The notes under the pieces: generated by a model
Databases searched by the model: none
The model's input: only the letters and a program-made list of their open reading frames with translations
What the model was told of the DNA's origin: nothing
Program-made: the position numbers and the translations under genes
Shown here: positions 27,420 to 34,622 of the stretch, piece by piece
Layout of the letters: each line of letters starts with the position of its first letter
Numbering within the stretch: the stretch's first letter is position 1
DNA from: Paradesertivirga sp966210515
GTDB taxonomy: Bacteria; Bacteroidota; Bacteroidia; Sphingobacteriales; Sphingobacteriaceae
Length of the DNA: 64,000 nt
Assembly (NCBI GenBank): GCA_966210515.1
Contig: CBIHLM010000009.1
Span: forward strand, 1 to 64,000
Reading direction: 5' to 3'

Positions 27420-28865
27420 ATGCAACTAAATAAAACCACTTACACAGGATACAAAGAGTATCCTGAAAAAATCCTTCAGTTTGGAGAAGGTAATTTCCTT
27501 CGCGCATTTGTTGACTGGTTTTTCAACGAGTTAAACAAAAGCGGAAAGTTTAATGGATCGGTCGTAGCAGTTCAGCCAATCGCTAATGGTATGGTTAACA
27601 TGCTTAATGAGCAAGACGGCTTGTATACACTTTACCTTCGGGGCTTAAAAAATGGCAAGCCTGAAAGTACGCATGAAACTATCGACATTATCAGCAGAGG
27701 AATAAATCCTTACGTAGATTTTGACGCATACTTGAAAACTGCGGAAAATCCTGAAATGCGTTACATCATCTCTAATACTACCGAAGCGGGTATTGCTTAC
27801 GATGAAAACGATGTTCCGACCGCTACTCCACCAAATTCGTATCCAGCAAAGCTTGCGGTTTGGTTAAATCATCGTTACAAAACTTTTAATGGTGATGCTT
27901 CTAAAGGAGTGCATATCATTCCTTGCGAGTTAATCGAAAAAAATGCGGATAATCTTAAACGCATCGTTCTTCAGCTAGCTGCAAAATGGAGCTTTGACGA
28001 AGAGTTTGTAAACTGGTTAAATACTGCATGTACATTCAGCAACACTTTGGTAGATCGTATCGTTCCCGGTTATCCAAGAGAGAGAATTTCTGAAATTACT
28101 GAAGAACTTGGCTATGAAGATAAACAGGTTGTTGAGGCCGAACATTTCCACTTATGGGTAATCGAAGCGCCAGAATCGCTTCAGCAAGAGCTTCAATTCC
28201 CTTCAATTGGCCTTGATGTTAAATATGTGAAGGACATGACTCCTTATCGTACACGTAAAGTAAGGATACTTAATGGCGCGCATACTGTTTTGGTTCCGGT
28301 GGCATATTTATATGGCTTAGATACTGTTAGAGAATCTGTTGAGCACGAGGTTGTAGGTAAGTTTATTAAAGAGGCTATTTTTGATGAGATAATTCCAACT
28401 TTAGACCTTCCTAAAGAAGAGTTAGAGCAATTCGCGAATGATGTGATTGATCGTTTCAGAAATCCATACATCAAACACTTACTAATGAGTATTTCGTTAA
28501 ACTCATGGTCTAAGTTCGAAACCCGGGTACTCCCATCACTTTTAGAGTATAAAAATAGGAAAGGCGCTATTCCTCAAAAACTTTCGTTTTCATTAGCTGC
28601 AACTATTGCTTTCTATAAAGGTAAACGTGGCGAAGAAGCGATTTCTCTTAACGATGATGCCGTTCTTTTAGAATTATTGAAAAATGCCTGGTCTAAATAC
28701 GATGGCAGCGACGAGTCTTTAGAGGCTGTGGTGGTAGAGGTTTTGTCTTTCGAGAAAAACTGGAAGATGGATTTGACCAAGGTTGAAGGCTTAACCTCAG
28801 CTGTTACGAAGCATTTAGCGAACATCGTAAACAACGGGATGGCAAAAGCAATTGAAACTGTTTAA
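27420..28865 (+). CDS. uxaB: Tagaturonate reductase
   Basis: UxaB reduces tagaturonate to altronate with NADH. The 481-residue protein belongs to the long-chain mannitol dehydrogenase family: ILQFGEGNFLRAFVDWF carries the cofactor-binding glycine pattern, and GNxxK-type motifs are replaced by the TRKVRILNGAHTVLVP segment with the expected catalytic Lys. It sits between kdgK-1 and uxaA-2, in keeping with the galacturonate branch. No separate long-chain UxuB is present in the window. Confidence 0.93.
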   Translation: MQLNKTTYTGYKEYPEKILQFGEGNFLRAFVDWFFNELNKSGKFNGSVVAVQPIANGMVNMLNEQDGLYTLYLRGLKNGKPESTHETIDIISRGINPYVDFDAYLKTAENPEMRYIISNTTEAGIAYDENDVPTATPPNSYPAKLAVWLNHRYKTFNGDASKGVHIIPCELIEKNADNLKRIVLQLAAKWSFDEEFVNWLNTACTFSNTLVDRIVPGYPRERISEITEELGYEDKQVVEAEHFHLWVIEAPESLQQELQFPSIGLDVKYVKDMTPYRTRKVRILNGAHTVLVPVAYLYGLDTVRESVEHEVVGKFIKEAIFDEIIPTLDLPKEELEQFANDVIDRFRNPYIKHLLMSISLNSWSKFETRVLPSLLEYKNRKGAIPQKLSFSLAATIAFYKGKRGEEAISLNDDAVLLELLKNAWSKYDGSDESLEAVVVEVLSFEKNWKMDLTKVEGLTSAVTKHLANIVNNGMAKAIETV

Positions 28866-28956
28866 TTAACATTTTAAAAACCTAAGTCAGTTTGATTTAT
28901 CTTACTTTTGTGGGGTAAATTGCTGATTTACTGTTCGTAAGAAATATATATAATAC

Positions 28957-30447
28957 ATGAAAGAGTTTATTAAAATACATTCCAGGGATAATGTGATCAT
29001 AGCATTGAAAGATTTCAGTGTGGGAGATGTAATTGAGGTTGATGGAAAACGCGTAATTGTTCTTAACGATATTGAGAAGGGGCATAAAATCGCGATCGAC
29101 GAAATACCAAGCGGAACCGATATTATCAAATACGGCTATCCAATCGGTCATGCAATTGCAGATATCAAACTTGGAGAGCATGTTCACGTTCAAAATGTAA
29201 AAACTAACCTTAAGGACGTATTTGATTACTCTTACAATCCGAGCTTGCTGGATGAACTTCCTCATCCAAACCGCAACCTAACGTTCAATGGTTTCCGTCG
29301 CAAAAACGGAGATGTGGGTATCCGTAATGAGATTTGGATTGTTCCAACAGTTGGTTGTGTAAACGGAATTGCAGAGCAGATTATCCGCGAGTTTAAAGCA
29401 GAAGAAAACCCGACAGATATTGACGGAATTGAAGTATTTAAACATAGCTACGGATGTTCTCAATTGGGTGATGATCATGAGAGCACCCGTTTAATTCTTG
29501 GAGATATCGCGTTGCATCCAAATGCAGGTGGTGTTTTAGTTTTGGGATTAGGATGTGAAAACAACAAGATCGACGAGTTTATGGCATCGTTAGGTGATTT
29601 CGACAAGAGCCGGATCAAGTTCCTTTCGAGCCAGAGTACCTCAGATGAAGTTGAAGATTCTAAAGCTCTCTTAAAAGAGATCTATGAAGAGATCCGCAAA
29701 GATAAACGCGAACCTATTCCGGTTTCTGAATTGCGAGTAGGATTGAAATGCGGTGGATCTGATGGTTTATCAGGTATCACAGCGAATCCTTTGGTTGGTT
29801 ATTTTTCTGATTGGTTAATTAGCCAGGGTGGAACAACTATTTTGACAGAGGTTCCGGAGATGTTTGGTGCAGAGCAGATTTTGATGGATCGTTGCGTTAA
29901 TCCTGAAGTGTTTGAAAAAACCGTTCACCTGATCAACGACTTTAAACAATATTTCATCGATCAGAAACAACCGATTTACGAGAATCCTTCACCGGGAAAT
30001 AAAGCGGGTGGTATTTCAACCTTAGAGGATAAATCTTTAGGCTGTACTCAAAAAGGTGGTATTGCGAACGTAGTTGACGTGTTGAAATACGGAGAGAGAC
30101 TACACAAAAAAGGTTTAAACCTTCTTTCTTCTCCGGGTAACGACCTTGTTGCTACAACAGCATTAGGCGCCTCAGGATGTCATATTGTGTTATTTACGAC
30201 CGGTCGGGGAACACCATTTGGTAGCTTTATCCCAACTTTGAAAATTGCCACAAATACTGAATTAGCCACCAAGAAACCTCATTGGATTGATTACAATGCC
30301 GGACCTTTAGCTGAGGATAAAACCTTTGATGAAGCTTTGGAAGAATTTGTAGATAAAATTTTAAGGGTTGCCAATGGCGAAAAGGCGCATCATGAGAAAA
30401 ACGGTTTCCGTGAAATCGCGATCTTTAAGACTGGGGTGACACTATAA
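28957..30447 (+). CDS. uxaA: Altronate dehydratase (UxaA paralogue 2)
   Basis: This 496-residue enzyme has the usual length of altronate dehydratase, which makes KDG from altronate using an iron-dependent site. The SAF domain is at about 1-75, and the UxaA domain has cysteines in SYGCSQLGDD, LGCENNK and LKCGGSDGLSG. It follows uxaB by 91 bp, the order expected for the galacturonate pathway, so it is the better candidate for the true altronate dehydratase. It is the last gene of the long same-strand run and ends at a terminator at 30466-30502. Confidence 0.93.
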   Translation: MKEFIKIHSRDNVIIALKDFSVGDVIEVDGKRVIVLNDIEKGHKIAIDEIPSGTDIIKYGYPIGHAIADIKLGEHVHVQNVKTNLKDVFDYSYNPSLLDELPHPNRNLTFNGFRRKNGDVGIRNEIWIVPTVGCVNGIAEQIIREFKAEENPTDIDGIEVFKHSYGCSQLGDDHESTRLILGDIALHPNAGGVLVLGLGCENNKIDEFMASLGDFDKSRIKFLSSQSTSDEVEDSKALLKEIYEEIRKDKREPIPVSELRVGLKCGGSDGLSGITANPLVGYFSDWLISQGGTTILTEVPEMFGAEQILMDRCVNPEVFEKTVHLINDFKQYFIDQKQPIYENPSPGNKAGGISTLEDKSLGCTQKGGIANVVDVLKYGERLHKKGLNLLSSPGNDLVATTALGASGCHIVLFTTGRGTPFGSFIPTLKIATNTELATKKPHWIDYNAGPLAEDKTFDEALEEFVDKILRVANGEKAHHEKNGFREIAIFKTGVTL

Positions 30448-30465
30448 AAGAAAAGATCTATTGAA

Positions 30466-30502
30466 ATGTAAAAGGAGTGCCGAAAAGCGCTCCTTTTTAC
30501 AT
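30466..30502. terminator. Bidirectional terminator between uxaA-2 and yhcH-like gene
   Basis: ATGTAAAAGGAGTGC (30466-30480) pairs with GCGCTCCTTTTTACAT (30487-30502) with one bulge and one wobble, with A and T tracts on either side. It serves the convergent genes in both directions. Confidence 0.85.
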
Positions 30503-30519
30503 TTAGGATACAGGGTGTT

Positions 30520-30969
30520 TTATATCTTAACCTTCACCACTATTTTCTTAATTACCCCCTCACCAATCATCGGCGCATGCACGTCTTCCGGGAAGAAAAT
30601 TCCAAATTGATTGTCCGTCAACTGAAAATACATATCCGGAGTTTCGTTGTAGAAAGTAACATCCTTTTCAGGATTGTATTCTGCTTTGAAGTTTTGGCAT
30701 TTTGAAATAGGTTTCCAACCAATAGTCTCTGTGCCGCTTATGCAAAGTTGAATATCAATCGCTTTTTGGTGACACTCAAATTTTTCAAGTGATTCGGCTA
30801 CGGTTTTGCCGCCCTTTGCACTCATGATTGCTTTTAGTCCATCTTGAATTTGATAAGTTCCGTCTTCAAGGGCATCCAGGTTCTGGCTTTTTAGCCACTC
30901 AAATGCAGGTGCAAAAAGTGGGTGCAGACTGTTATATTTATCAGCGTTCTCTAAAGAATCTATAATCAT
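30520..30969 (-). CDS. YhcH/YjgK/YiaL family protein (DUF386)
   Basis: This 149-residue cupin-like protein belongs to the YhcH/YiaL family, small metal-binding proteins found in sugar-acid and sialic-acid gene clusters; some act as sugar anomerases or lyase-like accessory enzymes. Seen here are GTYQIQDGLKAIMSAKGGKT, the FECHQKAIDIQLCISGTETIGW core with its His and Glu, and FFPEDVHAPMIGEG near the end. It lies downstream of kdgK-2 but a terminator separates them. A role in handling KDG-pathway sugars is inferred from position only. Confidence 0.88.
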   Translation of the reverse strand: MIIDSLENADKYNSLHPLFAPAFEWLKSQNLDALEDGTYQIQDGLKAIMSAKGGKTVAESLEKFECHQKAIDIQLCISGTETIGWKPISKCQNFKAEYNPEKDVTFYNETPDMYFQLTDNQFGIFFPEDVHAPMIGEGVIKKIVVKVKI

Positions 30970-30991
30970 TTTGTTAATAATTTAATTGGTT

Positions 30992-31027
30992 AAAAAAAAT
31001 CCGTCCCGCTAATATAGCAAGACGGAT
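30992..31027 (-). terminator. Intrinsic terminator after kdgK-2
   Basis: Read on the minus strand, ATCCGTCTTGCTA and TAGCGGGACGGAT form a 13-bp stem with two G-U pairs and a 3-nt loop, followed by eight T residues. It ends about 22 bp upstream of the yhcH-like start, so that gene depends on read-through or its own promoter. Confidence 0.85.
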
Positions 31028-31060
31028 ACATTTTTATATTCTCCCTACAAGGGCAGGGTA

Positions 31061-32086
31061 TTATCTTTGAACCCGTCCGGAAGCATCACCTTTCATCAAG
31101 GTCGAAACTTCAGAAAGTGTAGCATGATTTAAGTCGCCAGGAATTGTGTGTTTCAACGCAGAAGCAGCAACACCAAATTCAGCTGCTTCGCCCATTGGCA
31201 AACCTGTAACTAAACCATAAATGAAACCAGAAGCGAATGAGTCGCCTGAACCAACACGGTCAACAATACGAACCTCGTACTGCTTACTGTGATAGAATTC
31301 GTTTCCGTCATACACCAAAGCAGACCATCCGTTATCAGATGCACTATGGCTTTCGCGTAAAGTTGACGCTATATATTTAAAGTTAAACTTCGCTTTCATT
31401 TGTTGAAAAACATCTTTGTACCCGTCAAGGTTTAATTCACCTTTTGTGATGTCGGTACCAGCGCTTTTAAATCCTAAAGTAGTTTCAGCATCTTCTTCGT
31501 TACCGATACAAACGTCAACATACTGGCAAAGTTCAGTCATAACTTTTTGAGCTTTTTCTTTGCTCCAAAGTTTTTTACGGTAGTTAAGGTCAATACTGGT
31601 AGTAATTCCTTTTGCTTTTGCAGCTTTTAACGCAGCTAAAGTTAATTCAGCAGCTCTGTCGCTTAAAGCCGGAGTGATACCTGTTGTGTGGAACCAGTCT
31701 GCGCCCTCGAAAATAGCATCCCAATTAAATTCAGAGGCATCTACTTCGGCGATCGCTGCGTCGGCACGGTCATAAATAACCTGAGAAGCTCTGGCAGAAG
31801 CACCAGTTTCAAGGAAGTAAATCCCTAATCGTTTTCCACCTCTCGCCACATATTGTGTATCTACACCATAACGACGAAGGTGATTAATTGCTGATTGTCC
31901 GATGGCATTATCAGGAACCTTAGAAACAAAAACGCCATTTAGTCCATAATTTGTTACAGCAGCAGCAACGTTTGCTTCGCCACCACCATAAGTTACATCA
32001 AAGCTATCGCTCTGAACAAAACGCTCAAATCCCGGAGTTGACAAGCGCAACATGATTTCTCCCAGGGTAACTACTTTTTTTGACAT
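31061..32086 (-). CDS. kdgK: 2-keto-3-deoxygluconate kinase, PfkB family (copy 2)
   Basis: This 341-residue PfkB kinase makes KDPG from KDG. It has GGGEANVAAAVTNYG near residue 34, YFLETGASAR, TSIDLNYRKKLW, and the catalytic DRVGSGDSFASGF near 275. It is divergent from eda, the next enzyme of the pathway, across a 230-bp gap that carries an 18-bp operator-like motif. That arrangement makes it the better candidate for the main KDG kinase of the pathway. Confidence 0.92.
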   Translation of the reverse strand: MSKKVVTLGEIMLRLSTPGFERFVQSDSFDVTYGGGEANVAAAVTNYGLNGVFVSKVPDNAIGQSAINHLRRYGVDTQYVARGGKRLGIYFLETGASARASQVIYDRADAAIAEVDASEFNWDAIFEGADWFHTTGITPALSDRAAELTLAALKAAKAKGITTSIDLNYRKKLWSKEKAQKVMTELCQYVDVCIGNEEDAETTLGFKSAGTDITKGELNLDGYKDVFQQMKAKFNFKYIASTLRESHSASDNGWSALVYDGNEFYHSKQYEVRIVDRVGSGDSFASGFIYGLVTGLPMGEAAEFGVAASALKHTIPGDLNHATLSEVSTLMKGDASGRVQR

Positions 32087-32195
32087 AGTGTATTATTATA
32101 CTTTAAAGAAGATTGATAATTTTTGTTTTGATGGGCAAAAATACATTAAAGTTAGATAGTAAGTAATTTTACACTAAGAAAAACATTAAAAATCA

Positions 32196-32213
32196 CCGGG
32201 AACGATTGCGTAA
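32196..32213 (+). promoter_or_regulatory. 18-bp operator-like motif between kdgK-2 and eda
   Basis: CCGGGAACGATTGCGTAA is identical to the copy at 10284-10301. It lies nearly midway between the divergent starts (109 bp to kdgK-2 and 103 bp to eda), so one site could control both. Confidence 0.62.
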
Positions 32214-32316
32214 AAAATTACCGGAGCTGTAAATTCAATCTGCTGGTTTTTACCGTATAATTTCTAATTTAGCCAGAATTATATAAATTAAAATAATTAG
32301 AACCTATTTTTCTAAC

Positions 32317-32976
32317 ATGGATAAGAAAGCTGAACTATTGAAATTGATCCCTGAACAAGGTGTCCTTCCATTGTATTTTAATAAAGATACGCAGGTAAGT
32401 ATCGACCTGTTAAGAGCCTTATATAAAGCTGGTATAAAGACTGTAGAATACACTAACCGTGGCGAAGCAGCATTGAATAACTTTCGGGAAATGAAGAAAG
32501 TGTGCGAGACAGAATTAAAAGGTATGTATCTGGGAGTTGGTACAATCAAAGATGCAGCTTCTGCCCAGGCTTTTATTGATGCTGGCGCTGATTATATAAT
32601 TAGCCCGGGTTTAGTTGAAGATGCAGCCGAAGTAGCGGATAAAAACAATATGCTTTGGGTGCCCGGATGCATGACGCCGACTGAAATAATCAGAGCGGAG
32701 AAATTAGGAGCAAAGTTTGTTAAGTTATTTCCCGGTAATATTTTAGGTCCGTCTTTCCTTTCGGGAATTAAAGCATTATTTCCTGATTTGCTATTTATGC
32801 CTACTGGAGGTGTTGATACAACAAAAGAAAACATTTCCGGATGGTTTAAAGCAGGCGTTTGTGCCGTTGGTATGGGAAGTAATCTAGTTAGCAAAGACGT
32901 TATGGATAACCGCCAGTATGACTTGCTGACTGAAAATACTATTAAAGTTTTAGAACTAGTTAAATCTTGCAGATGA
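32317..32976 (+). CDS. eda: KDPG/KHG aldolase
   Basis: This aldolase splits 2-keto-3-deoxy-6-phosphogluconate into pyruvate and glyceraldehyde 3-phosphate, the point where all three uronate branches meet central metabolism. The 219-residue class I aldolase has the Schiff-base Lys136 in FVKLFPG, the NRGE motif near 47-50, and GTIKDA near 75. Its stop overlaps the start of the transporter gene (ATGA). Confidence 0.95.
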   Translation: MDKKAELLKLIPEQGVLPLYFNKDTQVSIDLLRALYKAGIKTVEYTNRGEAALNNFREMKKVCETELKGMYLGVGTIKDAASAQAFIDAGADYIISPGLVEDAAEVADKNNMLWVPGCMTPTEIIRAEKLGAKFVKLFPGNILGPSFLSGIKALFPDLLFMPTGGVDTTKENISGWFKAGVCAVGMGSNLVSKDVMDNRQYDLLTENTIKVLELVKSCR

Positions 32977-34358
32977 TCACAACAGCCCCAATAATGAACC
33001 TCGAAAAAATAGGAAAATACAGATGGACGATATGCGCCATGTTATTTTTCGCAACTACTATTAATTATTTAGACAGACAGGTTTTAAGCTTGCTGCAGCC
33101 TTTGCTGGCCGAAGAGTTTGGCTGGTCAAACAGCGATTATGCCAATATCGCGGCAGCCTTCCAGTTTGTTTATGCTATTTCTATGCTTTTTGCCGGCAGG
33201 TTAATCGACCGCGTAGGTACAAAGTGGGGTTTCGCCCTGGCTTTGATCATATGGTCGGTAGGTGCGATTTTACATGCATATGCCGTAAATATCGGAACCT
33301 TATTTACTCCGTTAGCAGCTTTACTTGGATTCTCGACAGTGTCTGTATCAGTTCTCGGATTCATAATTGCAAGGGCCGTATTAGGATTCGGTGAATCGGG
33401 TAACTTCCCTGCAGCGATTAAGACCACTGCTGAGTACTTTCCTAAAAAAGAGCGTTCATTTGCTACCGGGATCTTTAATTCTGGTTCAAACGTGGGTGCT
33501 ATCCTTGCACCGCTAACAGTTCCATGGATTGCTTCGCACTGGGGATGGGAGTTTACTTTCTGGATTATTGGGGCAATTGGCTTTATATGGTTGATTTTCT
33601 GGTTCATGTTTTATGAAATTCCATCAAAGCAAAAACGTTTAAGTAAAGCGGAGTACGACTATATTCATAGTGATGTAGAGCCTGTATTGGAATCTGATTC
33701 TACAGAAGCGGCAGAAAAAGTTTCCTGGTTCAGGCTTCTTGGCTTTAAACAAACATGGTCGTTCGCATTTGGTAAGTTCATGACCGACGGTGTTTGGTGG
33801 TTTTTCTTGTTCTGGCTTCCTGCTTATTTGAAAGCTCAATATGGGATGGTTGGGACTGACATTATGCTGCCGATTGCCGTTCTCTATAGCATGACTATGG
33901 TTGGTAGTATTGGCGGTGGCTATTTCCCAACATATTTCATTAATAAGGGATATAAACCCTACGATGGACGGATGAGGGCGATGTTTGTTATAGCTTTAAT
34001 TCCTTTAGTTGTTTTAGCGGCGCAGCCACTTGGACATATCAGTTTTTGGTTTCCTGTAATTTTGATCGGAATCGGCGCTTCGGCGCACCAGGCCTGGTCG
34101 GCTAATATTTTCACAACCGTATCTGATATGTTCCCGAAAAAGAGCGTTGCTTCGGTTACAGGTATTGGCGGTATGGCCGGCGGTCTTGGCGGGGTTGCAA
34201 TGACCAAATTAGGTGGTTACATTTTCGACAAGTATGAGGCTTTAGGAGACCTTCAGACAGGATATACTATTATGTTTGCTATTTGTGCAGTTGCTTATGT
34301 TATCGCCTGGGCGGTAATGAAGGCACTTGTTCCGAGAATGAAAGCAGTAGAAATTTAA
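32973..34358 (+). CDS. exuT: MFS hexuronate transporter (ExuT-like)
   Basis: This inner-membrane major facilitator of about 461 residues and 12 predicted membrane segments belongs to the anion:cation symporter group that includes ExuT. The N-terminal segment TTINYLDRQVLSLLQPLL and the loop FAGRLIDRVGTKWGF are typical, as is GFGESGNFPAAIKTTAEYFPKKERS. The ATG at 32973 overlaps the eda stop (ATGA); an ATG at 32994 is possible. It should import galacturonate, glucuronate or related monomers from the periplasm. Its coupling to eda supports this. Confidence 0.9.
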   Translation: MITTAPIMNLEKIGKYRWTICAMLFFATTINYLDRQVLSLLQPLLAEEFGWSNSDYANIAAAFQFVYAISMLFAGRLIDRVGTKWGFALALIIWSVGAILHAYAVNIGTLFTPLAALLGFSTVSVSVLGFIIARAVLGFGESGNFPAAIKTTAEYFPKKERSFATGIFNSGSNVGAILAPLTVPWIASHWGWEFTFWIIGAIGFIWLIFWFMFYEIPSKQKRLSKAEYDYIHSDVEPVLESDSTEAAEKVSWFRLLGFKQTWSFAFGKFMTDGVWWFFLFWLPAYLKAQYGMVGTDIMLPIAVLYSMTMVGSIGGGYFPTYFINKGYKPYDGRMRAMFVIALIPLVVLAAQPLGHISFWFPVILIGIGASAHQAWSANIFTTVSDMFPKKSVASVTGIGGMAGGLGGVAMTKLGGYIFDKYEALGDLQTGYTIMFAICAVAYVIAWAVMKALVPRMKAVEI

Positions 34359-34383
34359 ACAGACGTAAGTCTATTACAGTTAT

Positions 34384-34416
34384 AAGGCCGTTTCAAAACA
34401 TGAAACGGCCTTTTTA
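34384..34416 (+). terminator. Intrinsic terminator after the MFS gene
   Basis: AAGGCCGTTTCA (34384-34395) pairs perfectly with TGAAACGGCCTT (34401-34412) with a 5-nt loop and a T tract. It separates eda-exuT from gapN. Confidence 0.9.
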
Positions 34417-34514
34417 TTTGTAATCGTCGCTTATTTGATATAAGGCTTTTGACCTGGTAACAATTTTGACATAAGGATGCTTTTTGGCAACATCGAAGCT
34501 TTAGTTCAAAATTG

Positions 34515-34522
34515 TATGTTTG
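34515..34522 (+). promoter_or_regulatory. Candidate Bacteroidota -7 box for gapN
   Basis: TATGTTTG matches the Bacteroidota -7 consensus TAnnTTTG. It lies after the upstream terminator and 100 bp before gapN. The -33 box is not clear; a TTTG at 34483 is spaced too far for a good match. Confidence 0.35.
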
Positions 34523-34579
34523 TTGACCTTTTTAAAATTGAAGGTGGAGCAGTATTATAAGTGTTAAACTGTATTATTG

Positions 34580-34598
34580 GCTTGCCGGTTTGGCAAGC
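34580..34598. promoter_or_regulatory. 7-bp palindrome just upstream of gapN
   Basis: GCTTGCC GGTTT GGCAAGC is a perfect inverted repeat with a 5-nt centre, ending about 25 bp before the TTG start. With no T tract it is more likely an operator or a leader hairpin than a terminator. Confidence 0.45.
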
Positions 34599-34622
34599 TG
34601 GATTTATTAAAACAAATAAATT

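Noticed and set aside
28057..28071. CGTTCCCGG inside uxaB resembling the operator motif
   Set aside because: Only part of the motif matches and the bases are explained by coding sequence.
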